8,152 nucleotides of DNA from Dehalococcoidia bacterium (lineage in GTDB: Bacteria > Chloroflexota > Dehalococcoidia > GIF9 > UBA5629): contig DNCV01000034.1 of assembly GCA_003484395.1 (NCBI GenBank), forward strand, positions 1 to 8,152, read 5' to 3'. Numbering within the stretch: position 1 is the stretch's first letter; the number at the start of each line of letters is the position of its first letter. Below are positions 1-6,572 of this stretch, piece by piece. The notes beneath the pieces were generated by a model that was not told the DNA's origin, did no database searches, and was given only the letters and a program-made list of their open reading frames with translations. The translations under genes were made by a program, and so were the position numbers.

Positions 1-606
1 GTTAAGGATCTTAATATTATACTCAAGACAGACGTTCAGGGTAGTATTGAACCGATCAAAAATTCTATTGAGCGGCAGGCTACCGAACAGGTGAAAGCAC
101 GTGTAATCCATGCAAGCAGCGGGAATATATCTGAGAGCGACGTGCTCCTTGCACTGGCATCCGATGCTATTATTGTTGGCTTCAATACCCGCGCCGAACA
201 AGGTGCGCAGAAAATGGCAGAGATGGAGAAGATCAACATACGGTATTACGATGTCATTTATGATTTGATTGACGATGTCAGCAAAGCGATTCAGGGCATG
301 CTTGAGCCGACGTATGCCGAGGTAGTGATTGGCAATGCGGAAGTTAGAGCGGTATTTGATGCGGGTAAGAGCAAAAAGATTGCCGGTATCGCCGTAAAAG
401 ATGGAAAAGCGGCACGTGATGCATCGGTAAGAGTGATAAGGAATAGTAAGGTTGTGAATGACGGGCGGATCAACAGCCTGCGCCGGTTTAAAGACGATGT
501 GAAAGAAGTGGCTGCAGGTTTTGAATGCGGTATTGGTATTGAAGGATTCTCTGAGTTCCAGGTTGGTGATGTACTTCAATTCTACCGTCGGGAACGAGTA
601 GAGTAA
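1..606 (+). CDS. infB: Translation initiation factor IF-2, C-terminal part (5' truncated by window)
   Basis: The frame is open from base 1 to the TAA at 604-606, giving 202 codons of a longer gene whose GTPase domain lies upstream of the window. IF-2 is the cytoplasmic GTPase that recruits initiator fMet-tRNA to the 30S subunit and promotes 70S joining. The segment begins in domain III (C1) with a KTDVQGSIEPIKNSI stretch. It continues through HASSGNISESDV and a YDVIYDLIDDVSKAIQGMLEP region into the final beta-barrel (C2) that binds fMet-tRNA, ending FQVGDVLQFYRRERVE. These are standard IF-2 signatures and nothing appears broken. The downstream order infB-rbfA-truB is the classical bacterial translation cluster and supports the call. 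Confidence 0.96.
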   Translation, partial: VKDLNIILKTDVQGSIEPIKNSIERQATEQVKARVIHASSGNISESDVLLALASDAIIVGFNTRAEQGAQKMAEMEKINIRYYDVIYDLIDDVSKAIQGMLEPTYAEVVIGNAEVRAVFDAGKSKKIAGIAVKDGKAARDASVRVIRNSKVVNDGRINSLRRFKDDVKEVAAGFECGIGIEGFSEFQVGDVLQFYRRERVE

Positions 607-659
607 CCTGTTAGTATCTCCCTGCCTATTCTTTCCGATTATTGACAGGGTGGTTGTTT

Positions 660-666
660 GGAGAGG
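660..666 (+). promoter_or_regulatory. Ribosome binding site for rbfA
   Basis: GGAGAGG lies 6 nt before the ATG at 673. This purine-rich site decides the start, because an upstream in-frame TTG at 658 would place the site inside the coding sequence. Confidence 0.7.
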
Positions 667-672
667 CAAACG

Positions 673-1053
673 ATGTCGACTAGACGAGCTGACAAAATAG
701 CAAGCCAAATACAAAGGGAGATCAGCAACCTCCTCCTCGAACAGGTAAACGATCCCCGTCTTAGCGGTTTCCTTTCAATAACGCAAGTTGTTGTGTCCAG
801 CGATCTCAAATACGCGAAGGTATTTGTAAGCGTGCTGGGTGACGATGTTGACAAAACTGAAGTTCAAAAAGGATTGGATGCCGCTACCGGATTCCTGCGT
901 CGCGAACTGGCGCCGCTGTTAACCATGCGCCAGGTCCCCGAGATAACCTTTCATTTCGATGACTCAATTGAACAGGCGTTCGAAGTGATGAAGCGGATCG
1001 ATGAGGTTACAGCCGAGGATAATAAACGTAATGCCGGAAGTGCCGAAAAATGA
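673..1053 (+). CDS. rbfA: 30S ribosome-binding factor A
   Basis: This predicted 126-residue protein is RbfA, a cold-shock-associated factor that binds the 30S subunit near helix 1 of 16S rRNA and assists late maturation. It shows the KH-like layout of the family: an N-terminal helix (STRRADKIASQIQREISNLL), an NDPRLSGFLSITQVVVSSDLKYAKVFVSV strand-helix-strand core, and a C-terminal VPEITFHFDDSIEQAFEV segment. The length is normal for RbfA. The ATG at 673 is chosen because a good GGAGAGG precedes it. The gene lies 66 nt after infB and overlaps truB by 4 nt (ATGA), so translation of the two is likely coupled. The usual DHH-family (nrnA-like) gene sometimes found between rbfA and truB is absent here. 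Confidence 0.95.
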   Translation: MSTRRADKIASQIQREISNLLLEQVNDPRLSGFLSITQVVVSSDLKYAKVFVSVLGDDVDKTEVQKGLDAATGFLRRELAPLLTMRQVPEITFHFDDSIEQAFEVMKRIDEVTAEDNKRNAGSAEK

Positions 1054-2024
1054 CCGTTGACGGCATTCTGAATATCAATAAACCGGAAGGCCAAACGTCA
1101 TTTTCAATCATAGCTTCTCTCCGAAAATTGACCGGAGAGAAACGGATCGGTCATGCGGGAACGCTGGATCCGTTGGCGAGCGGAGTGCTGCCGGTCTGTC
1201 TCGGCAGAGCAACAAGAATCATTCGTTTTTTTCTGGATGTTCAAAAGACATATAGTGCTGAAATTGAACTCGGCATTGCAACTGATACCTACGATCGCGA
1301 AGGCAAAATCGTCGAACAAATTGACCCAGGCAATGTTATTGAGGATGAAATACGGGCGGTTTTGAATTCATTTAAGGGTGTCGTACTACAAACGCCTCCT
1401 CTCTACAGCGCGCTTAAATATCAGGGCAGACGATATTACGAGCTGGCGCGTGCCGGCAAACAAATTGAAATTAAACCGCGGACTATCGAAATCTCCCAGT
1501 TGTATCTGCTTTCGTGGGAGATGCCTGTTTTAAAAATCGAAGTTGAGTGCAGTAAGGGTACGTACATCAGATCGCTGGCGAATGATATCGGAAAAGCGTT
1601 AAAGTGCGGAGGCCACTTGAAAAGTTTGGTGCGTACGAAGTATGGTTCATACGATATCGGAAGTGCAATCTCCCTTGCCGACGTTGAGGCTGCGATTAAG
1701 GATGATGCTTTCGCTGTGTTGCTTGATCCCTTCGATAGTCCTTTATATAATCTGCAGACTCTTTTGCTCAGTGGTGAAGAGGAAGCGGATGTCAGATACG
1801 GGCGTTCGATTTTTGCGGGTGCTGCCGCTCCGGTGAATTACCGTTATTGCCGCGCATACTCGATGTCGGGTGAGTTCATCGCTGTCCTGGAATTCATCCC
1901 CGAGAGTAACATGTGGCATCCTGATGTGGTCTTTGCTCCGCCCCCCCAACAGAAGGGATGCGATCCCTGTGAATGCACTGCGGAATGCGGCGACTGCCGG
2001 AATCAGGATTGTAGTCGAAGTTAA
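1050..2024 (+). CDS. truB: tRNA pseudouridine-55 synthase with a cysteine-rich C-terminal tail
   Basis: TruB converts U55 of the tRNA T-loop to pseudouridine. The 324-residue product has the family N-terminus GILNINKPEGQTSF, the catalytic motif GHAGTLDPLASG (catalytic Asp at residue 40), the KTYSAEIELGIATDTYDREG block, TPPLYSALKYQGRRYYELAR and CSKGTYIRSLANDIG. The body is therefore complete. It starts in the ATGA overlap with rbfA, with GGAAG at 1036-1040 as ribosome binding site. The unusual part is the end. After the WHPDVVF segment and a Pro run encoded across seven C's (1941-1947), the last 21 residues contain six cysteines, C304, C307, C309, C313, C316 and C321. I do not recognise this tail as part of TruB. 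It could bind metal, or it could be a frame shifted into by slippage at the C-tract. The stop TAA shares TTAA with the convergent gene. Confidence 0.95.
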   Translation: MTVDGILNINKPEGQTSFSIIASLRKLTGEKRIGHAGTLDPLASGVLPVCLGRATRIIRFFLDVQKTYSAEIELGIATDTYDREGKIVEQIDPGNVIEDEIRAVLNSFKGVVLQTPPLYSALKYQGRRYYELARAGKQIEIKPRTIEISQLYLLSWEMPVLKIEVECSKGTYIRSLANDIGKALKCGGHLKSLVRTKYGSYDIGSAISLADVEAAIKDDAFAVLLDPFDSPLYNLQTLLLSGEEEADVRYGRSIFAGAAAPVNYRYCRAYSMSGEFIAVLEFIPESNMWHPDVVFAPPPQQKGCDPCECTAECGDCRNQDCSRS

Positions 2025-2695
2025 AGAAGCTTGTGCGCTCTCAGTATCCGGTCTTTCAGCTCCAGTGCGTTTTCGGATAAAATTCGGTTGAATTGGTCAT
2101 TCGGTACACCGGCATCGGTGAGGATCGTTTCTACTGTTGCAGCGGTTAATAAATCAAGATCGCTATGCGTATCCGAGTTGACCAGGAGCTTTGCTCCTGT
2201 AGCAAGGCAAACCTGTGCCACATGTCTGTTCGTTGCCGAATGGCCTTTTCTGGCGGATAGCTCGATGTAGTGTCCGTTTTGCGCTGCCAGTTTCGCTTCT
2301 TCCAGCGTTAAATAACCGGGGTGTGCCAAAATATCGACGTAGGGAGACTGGATGGCTGCCAGATTTGTGCCTTCGGGGACAGGTTCGGTAGATGTTTCAC
2401 CGTGTACAACGACAATCCAGGCGCCGAGTTCCTTGGCTCTACGTGCCATATCGTTAATCGTCTCCGGTGGTATATGAGTGAGTTCTACGCCGGGCATGGC
2501 AATGATATCCCAGTGTTTCCGTGCCAGTTCACAATCCAGTGTTACTTCCTTGATAATTCGTTCCAGAGAACCGATGGCAACGTGATCGGTGATTCCGATC
2601 GTGGCGTATCCGTTGATAACCGCATATCGTATTAATTCAACAGGGGATAGAATGCCATCGCTGTTAAACGTATGAGTGTGAAAATCATGCAGCAT
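2021..2695 (-). CDS. PHP-domain metal-dependent phosphoesterase (histidinol-phosphatase-like)
   Basis: This cytoplasmic 224-residue protein has the PHP (polymerase and histidinol phosphatase) fold, a metal-dependent phosphoesterase barrel. Visible metal-ligand motifs in order are DFHTHT (H6, H8), D13, GITDH (D37, H38), PGVELTH (E71, H74), VVHGE (H98), LAHPG (H125) and NSDTH (D175, H177). All expected ligand positions are present, so an active enzyme is likely. It resembles the short archaeal/Dehalococcoidia group annotated as histidinol phosphate phosphatase domain proteins, but the true substrate is unknown and no histidine genes are nearby. The ATG at 2695 is chosen because relatives start MLHDFHTHT. 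A longer frame reaches a GTG at 2737 but adds only unrelated residues. Neither start has a clear Shine-Dalgarno. The stop overlaps that of truB tail to tail. Confidence 0.88.
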   Translation of the reverse strand: MLHDFHTHTFNSDGILSPVELIRYAVINGYATIGITDHVAIGSLERIIKEVTLDCELARKHWDIIAMPGVELTHIPPETINDMARRAKELGAWIVVVHGETSTEPVPEGTNLAAIQSPYVDILAHPGYLTLEEAKLAAQNGHYIELSARKGHSATNRHVAQVCLATGAKLLVNSDTHSDLDLLTAATVETILTDAGVPNDQFNRILSENALELKDRILRAHKLL

Positions 2696-2773
2696 TGCTT
2701 GACGATACCATAAATGCTCATCACAAAGCAAAAACACGGAACGCGTCGGCTGTTACGCTAATGCTGTGGAACG

Positions 2774-2998
2774 ATGCAGCGGATCAGAGAAAAAACTCTG
2801 CAATGGTACAAAATAGTCCGTGATGCTGTCGGAGAAGGGAAAAAAGAAGAGGAGATACTCGACATTCTCAGGGAAAAGGATATCGATCTCGCTTACTTGA
2901 ATAATCTTAGGCCGGATTACTATAATCGGGAGTATCATCTTCTGTTTAACTGTGTGCGTGGAATGGCGTTATCGGCCGACGAACGAAGCTCTATTTGA
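2774..2998 (+). pseudogene. Possible C-terminal remnant of an MBL-fold hydrolase (74 codons)
   Basis: This small ORF encodes a charged, helical 74-residue product: QRIREKTLQWYKIVRDAV, then GEGKKEEEILDILREKD, then LRPDYYNREYHLLFNCVRGM. From memory, this pattern resembles the helical C-terminal extension of MBL-fold hydrolases of anaerobes, but no metal-binding HxHxDH domain precedes it. An in-frame TAA at 2759-2761 closes the frame 12 nt before the ATG, and the upstream DNA is occupied by the divergent PHP gene. The ribosome site is weak (GGA 3 nt from ATG). I therefore read it as a 5'-truncated fragment. It could instead be a genuine small protein. Its end overlaps the convergent small membrane protein frame by 8 nt. 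Confidence 0.45.
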
Positions 2999-3380
2999 GT
3001 ATTAATTCCCTGCTGCTTTCATCGAAGTACCAGACCCGGCTGAATGCCGGATTGATCGGACAATTCTTGGAGACATCCCAGATGCCATTCCCTGAATACG
3101 TTGCGGTGAAAACGGGTTCTGCCGTCTCATACTGAGAGGCGGGATCTTTGCATCAGCCTAAACCGCCGGGCTCCGGCGGCTTTTGCAGGCGGCAGTCAGG
3201 ACTGAGTGCCCGTGCCAACTCTATAACCTGCTCAATTGTATAGTTGCCCGTGCTCGCTGACGGCGCTATGCCGGCTGTTAACGATGCCTGATCTTTCGGT
3301 ACCAAGACGACGATAATGATCAGGACAATGACAAGGCAAAGAGCCCATATATGCTTGCAACTCCCTTTTATACTGTGCAT
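2991..3380 (-). CDS. Small membrane-anchored protein interrupted by an in-frame TGA (nonsense mutation or candidate selenoprotein)
   Basis: The frame starts at the ATG at 3380 (an upstream TTG at 3386 is possible) and encodes a basic N-terminus, one hydrophobic segment at residues 11-27 (IWALCLVIVLIIIVVLV) and an outward-facing region containing YTIEQVIELARALSPDCRL. It meets TGA at 3153-3155 (codon 76). Reading on in the same frame gives 53 more codons up to TAG at 2991-2993. They contain YETAEPVFTATYSGNGIWDV and RVWYFDESSRELI, which look like a folded beta-rich domain rather than random translation. The TGA is directly followed by a Cys codon. A bulged hairpin follows the TGA at 3122-3142. 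The first part alone would be 75 residues. I do not recognise the family. It lies 46 nt after the TPR lipoprotein gene and is probably cotranscribed with it. Whether the TGA is a mutation, a base error or recoded cannot be told from one sequence. Confidence 0.6.
3122..3142 (-). promoter_or_regulatory. SECIS-like bulged hairpin downstream of the in-frame TGA
   Basis: On the minus strand the sequence reads CCG-CC-TCTCA-GTA-TGAGA-CGG. It forms a 3-bp lower stem, a 2-nt CC bulge on the 5' side, a 5-bp upper stem and a GUA loop. Counting the U of UGA as 1, the bulge is at 17-18 and the loop GU at 24-25. In the E. coli fdhF SECIS the bulged U is at 17 and the essential loop GU is at 23-24. The geometry is strikingly similar, but short hairpins of this size also arise by chance. 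Confidence 0.35.
3161..3184 (+). terminator. Terminator-like GC hairpin inside the small membrane protein frame
   Basis: A perfect 7-bp stem, CCGCCGG, with loop GCT and CCGGCGG, is preceded by AA and followed by CTTTT on the plus strand. It could stop plus-strand transcription from the 2774-2998 fragment. On the minus strand it lies just upstream of the in-frame TGA and is followed only by TTTA, so it might attenuate readthrough into the second half of that gene. Confidence 0.5.
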
Positions 3381-3426
3381 ATTCAATCCAGAACGATATC
3401 CCCATTATCCGGATAGAGGATGAGAA

Positions 3427-4035
3427 TTACTTTTGTGGGGTTTCCTGTTCCTGTTTCATCTGATCCAGCGAGAGCTTTACGCGCAGAATGAATTCCTCGT
3501 TAGTTGAGGTTGTCATAGCTTTATTCAAATCAGCTTCGGCGGCATTATAGTCTTTCAAATTTTTGTAGGCTAGCCCCCGGTGCAGCAGCACGAATGAGTT
3601 CTGCAGGCCGGAGTCGATGATCTCGGAGCAGTCTTTGATGGCAAGTTCCCAGTCTGCTTTCGCCTGGGCGTCATTGCCCTGGGCTTTGTATAAATCGCCG
3701 CGGCGCAGATACGCGATGCTTCGGTTGTAATAGGCGATAACGTTTTCAGGATCTATCTCTATTGCCTGCGTGCAGTCTGCTATCGCCAGATCGTACTCAC
3801 CCTTTTCCGTATAAGAGGATCCCCGGTTGACCAGCGCCTCGGTGTTTTTCGGGTTGATTTTCAGCACCTCGCCATATTCAGCGATGGCATTATCCCAGAG
3901 AGCCTCATCGTAATAGTTGTTGGCCTGTTTCTGGTGTTTCTGCTCAGGGGTGTCACACGATATAACCAGCATGCTGCCGGAGATGAGCAGTAAAAGCAAT
4001 AGCGTCATTCTGAAAAAAACAAATTGTTTACTCAT
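3427..4035 (-). CDS. TPR-repeat lipoprotein
   Basis: The 202-residue product starts with a lipoprotein signal peptide: a short basic start, a poly-leucine core (residues 11-18) and a lipobox V-I-S-C with the lipidated Cys at 27. It is therefore exported and membrane-anchored. The mature part holds about four tetratricopeptide repeats (roughly residues 33-66, 67-100, 101-146 with an insertion, and 147-180), recognisable by phrases such as WDNAIAEYGEVLKINPKN and YDLAIADCTQAIEIDPEN. TPRs mediate protein-protein contacts; the partner is unknown. The frame extends upstream to a GTG at 4089, but that stretch contains the TATAAT promoter element, so the ATG at 4035, right after the signal-peptide-compatible GTGGGAAA, is the better start. 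The TGA-interrupted membrane protein follows 46 nt downstream, suggesting both act at the cell surface. Confidence 0.88.
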   Translation of the reverse strand: MSKQFVFFRMTLLLLLLISGSMLVISCDTPEQKHQKQANNYYDEALWDNAIAEYGEVLKINPKNTEALVNRGSSYTEKGEYDLAIADCTQAIEIDPENVIAYYNRSIAYLRRGDLYKAQGNDAQAKADWELAIKDCSEIIDSGLQNSFVLLHRGLAYKNLKDYNAAEADLNKAMTTSTNEEFILRVKLSLDQMKQEQETPQK

Positions 4036-4080
4036 TTTCCCACACTTATTCGTTTTGATTTTGGAACATGAAACCATGTG

Positions 4081-4108
4081 ATTATACACCAGGCGAACGC
4101 AAAGTGAA
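4081..4108 (-). promoter_or_regulatory. Promoter for the TPR lipoprotein gene
   Basis: On the minus strand a perfect -10 TATAAT (plus 4081-4086) lies 45 nt before the ATG at 4035. A moderate -35, TTCACT, lies 16 bp further upstream. The expected transcript leader is about 40 nt. The element makes the TPR gene separately transcribed from the symporter. Confidence 0.5.
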
Positions 4109-4158
4109 AAACAGCAGGGCTTACATTAACGGTGGGAGCATGAGACTCCAAGTGATTA

Positions 4159-4185
4159 GCTGCGGCAGGTTTCACCTCTTGCAGC
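4159..4185 (-). other. Imperfect hairpin/inverted repeat between symporter and TPR gene
   Basis: On the minus strand GCTGC-AAG-AGGT-GAA-ACCT-GCC-GCAGC pairs as two stems (5 bp and 4 bp) separated by a symmetrical 3x3 internal loop. It lies 15 nt beyond the symporter stop. No T-run follows, so it is a weak terminator candidate, a 3' end stabiliser, or an operator for the next gene. Confidence 0.35.
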
Positions 4186-4200
4186 GTATTAGATGGCTTC

Positions 4201-5580
4201 TTATGCCTTGCACTGCCGCATACGGTTATCGATAAAACTGACTGCAAACAGCAATACACCGCTTAACAGTAATGCCCCGATATCGAGATAGTTGATTTGT
4301 ACAAGTTTGCTGATGACACCCAGCGTTCCGCCTCCTATGATAGCTGCGATCGCTCCGACCGGCGTTACCTTTAATCGCTTTCGGTAGAATCCTGCCAATA
4401 CCGGCAGGATGACCCCGCAGGTATATACGGTATATGCAAAGAGCAAAGCGCTGATGATTCCCTTGACGACGAGGGCAAGGAGCAGGGAAAGCAGGCCGAC
4501 GCCGGTGACTGCCCATCGCGCGATAGCAAGCGTCTGACGCTCGCTGATTGACGGCCTCCATTTTTTAATGATATCGATTGTCAGGATGGTGCTGGTGCTG
4601 ATCAAACAGACATTTGCCGATGACATGGTGGCGCTGACCAGTGCCGCTAGCACCAGCCCGCCGACGATCGGAGGGAGAATGTTATTGACGAGTATGGAGG
4701 GAAAAGCCTGCTCCGGTGACAATTGCGGGAAAAGGACGGACGCTTCCATACCGATCAGCGTGATGCAGAATGCGAGAGGGACGAGGATAAGCGCTGTCCA
4801 CAATACGGCGTTTCTGGCGCTTTTGGCATCTCTGGCGCAAAAGATGCGCGAATACATATCGGGTCCGACGACATAGACGAGCCCGATGATGAGCAGATAC
4901 GAGACCAAATCCATTATCTCGAATCCTGGACTAAGGGGGAAGGCGAAACGATCAGGGGGCAGCGTACGCATCATTCCGTCTATGCCGCCGACCGAAGGCA
5001 GCATCAATGCCAGACCGGCGATGATGCCCGCAATGATTATTATCGATTGTATGACATTGGTGCTGATATCGGCATGCTGCCCGCCCATAAGCGTATAAAT
5101 GATGAAAATAATCGTAAACAATATCATCCAGATGGTGGGATTGCCGATGCCGATCACACCGAATATCTTTCCCGTTGCCACTATTTGCCCGGCGATGATC
5201 CCTATCCAGGAGATGATGATGAGGATCGAGACGACGATGCCCACCCGCTTGTCGTATTGCTTTTCGGCAAGCTCAGGGAGCGTGTATAAAGCCATATTTC
5301 GCACTTTTCCGGCAAAGAGGATACCGAGAAAAATAAGACCGATGCTGCCGGCCAGCATCCACCATGCGCCGGTTAAACCTCTGCTGTATCCCAGTCCGGC
5401 CATGCCGACGGTTGCCGAAGCCCCGACTATCGTTGCCACCAGCGATCCAGTAATAAAGAACGTGCTCCCTTTTCTTCCGGCAACAAAAAAGCCGTCCGCA
5501 TCCCTGGCTTTTCGGCGTACGTAGAAGCCGATGCCGAGCATGAGGACAAAATACAGGACAATAATGATGATGTAGATCAT
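4201..5580 (-). CDS. Sodium/solute symporter (SSS family), candidate biotin/vitamin importer
   Basis: This 459-residue polytopic membrane protein belongs to the sodium:solute symporter family, with about 12-13 hydrophobic segments by eye. It opens directly with a membrane segment (MIYIIIIVLYFVLMLGIGFY) followed by RRKARDADGFFVAGRK, a typical SSS loop-1 motif. The TM2 region GSLVATIVGASATVGMAGLGY and the TM9 region LVSATMSSANVCLISTSTI carry the conserved elements that form the Na+ site; the Ser pair at 320-321 matches the Na2-site serines of vSGLT. Length is normal and no breaks are visible. The gene overlaps birA by ATGA and so is translated from the birA message. Substrate cannot be read from the sequence. 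A BirA-type operator on the operon, and the fact that mammalian SMVT (SLC5A6) is an SSS protein importing biotin and pantothenate, make a vitamin substrate a reasonable inference. Confidence 0.9.
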   Translation of the reverse strand: MIYIIIIVLYFVLMLGIGFYVRRKARDADGFFVAGRKGSTFFITGSLVATIVGASATVGMAGLGYSRGLTGAWWMLAGSIGLIFLGILFAGKVRNMALYTLPELAEKQYDKRVGIVVSILIIISWIGIIAGQIVATGKIFGVIGIGNPTIWMILFTIIFIIYTLMGGQHADISTNVIQSIIIIAGIIAGLALMLPSVGGIDGMMRTLPPDRFAFPLSPGFEIMDLVSYLLIIGLVYVVGPDMYSRIFCARDAKSARNAVLWTALILVPLAFCITLIGMEASVLFPQLSPEQAFPSILVNNILPPIVGGLVLAALVSATMSSANVCLISTSTILTIDIIKKWRPSISERQTLAIARWAVTGVGLLSLLLALVVKGIISALLFAYTVYTCGVILPVLAGFYRKRLKVTPVGAIAAIIGGGTLGVISKLVQINYLDIGALLLSGVLLFAVSFIDNRMRQCKA

Positions 5581-6563
5581 GGTATGCGCTCTTGTTTTTT
5601 TGTGGGGGGTAATACATCTCCGCTTATAATTTTCGTGATATGCCCATTGGGTTCTTTAACAAGAAGAAAACCGTCTTTGTCAATATCGATAGCTTTTCCT
5701 TCAATCGTTTCAGGGCCTGAGACAGCCTTGATTTCTGAGTTGATGGTATTGTTCGATGACAGCCATTCTTTGCGTATCGAATCGAAGCCGGATGTAAGGA
5801 ACTCGAGGTAGATGCTTTCCAGTTCACTGAGGAGACAACGTACCAGCCTGACTCGTGATACATGATGACCGGATATATCCATCAGCGAAGTAACAGTTTC
5901 TTGTAGAGGTGAAGGAAAATGTGATTTCAGAACATTAACATTCAATCCAATACCGAGGACAATATAGTGTATCTCATCGGTGTCGCTGCTTATCTCAGCG
6001 AGGATGCCGCCGGCCTTTTTCCCATTCACCATAATGTCATTGGGCCATTTGAGAGTAGGTACGATCTTTGTTGTTGCCTTAATGGCACGTATTACTGCCA
6101 CGCCTGCAATAAGCGGTAGCTGGAGAGCCCGATCTGGCCTTAACGATGGTCTCAATATGACAGAGAGATAAATACCACTATGAATTGGTGATATCCAATG
6201 TCTTCCCTTCCTGCCTCGGCCTCTGGATTGTTTCTCTGCTATCGCAATAGTGCCCTCCTCTTCACCGCGCCTTGCAGCCTTCCCAGCGACATCCTGCGTT
6301 GAGGTGACCTCTGTGGAATAGAGTATACGTTTACCCATAAACGATGTGCTCAGACCGCAATTGATTTCGTCAGGAAAGAGAAGGTCCGGGCTTTTGATGA
6401 AAGAATATCCGAAATGTGGAGATGAGTTGATCTCATATCCCATTCGACGGAGGATGTTGACATGTTTCCAAACTGCTGTTCGCGAAATGCCCAGGCTATG
6501 TGCTAGAGTTTCACCGGAGACGTGTTCCTTCTGTTGGAGCATTCGGAGTATCGGTTCACGCAT
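5577..6563 (-). CDS. birA: Bifunctional biotin-protein ligase / biotin repressor BirA
   Basis: The 328-residue protein activates biotin with ATP to biotinyl-5'-AMP and transfers it to biotin carboxyl carrier proteins. With its DNA-binding domain it also represses biotin genes. Residues 17-45 form a winged helix-turn-helix (ETLAHSLGISRTAVWKHVNILRRMGYEI). The catalytic domain carries the biotinyl-AMP loop GRGRKGR at 115-121, KWPNDI at 172-177 and the GKKAGGILAE segment with the catalytic-type lysine at 183, nearly the same numbering as E. coli BirA. The C-terminal SH3-like domain (GKAIDIDKDGFLLV) is present. A longer frame begins at 6626, but its first 21 codons cover the promoter and operator, and family N-termini fit the ATG at 6563. 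The -10 is only 9 nt from this ATG, with no Shine-Dalgarno, suggesting a leaderless transcript. It is the first gene of an operon with the symporter. Confidence 0.95.
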   Translation of the reverse strand: MREPILRMLQQKEHVSGETLAHSLGISRTAVWKHVNILRRMGYEINSSPHFGYSFIKSPDLLFPDEINCGLSTSFMGKRILYSTEVTSTQDVAGKAARRGEEEGTIAIAEKQSRGRGRKGRHWISPIHSGIYLSVILRPSLRPDRALQLPLIAGVAVIRAIKATTKIVPTLKWPNDIMVNGKKAGGILAEISSDTDEIHYIVLGIGLNVNVLKSHFPSPLQETVTSLMDISGHHVSRVRLVRCLLSELESIYLEFLTSGFDSIRKEWLSSNNTINSEIKAVSGPETIEGKAIDIDKDGFLLVKEPNGHITKIISGDVLPPTKKQERIP

Positions 6564-6572
6564 TACGAGTGA

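Noticed and set aside
607..672. Possible hairpins in the infB-rbfA spacer (CCTGT/ACAGG or CCCTG/CAGGG)
   Set aside because: Stems are only 5 bp with long loops and no T-run; too weak to call a terminator or attenuator.
1870..2091. Alternative +1 frame continuing past the truB C-tract
   Set aside because: The 50-residue product after the tract does not resemble a TruB C-terminus and would overlap the PHP gene by about 70 bases; the annotated frame is kept, with the homopolymer noted.
4032..4259. Minus-strand 75-codon frame across the symporter-TPR gap
   Set aside because: It overlaps the symporter end and TPR start in another frame, spans the TATAAT promoter, and shows no family features.
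4723..5289. 188-codon open frame opposite the symporter
   Set aside because: It lies wholly antisense to a well-supported SSS transporter, is dominated by Asp/Arg/His repeats typical of reverse reading of membrane-protein codons, and has no recognisable domain.
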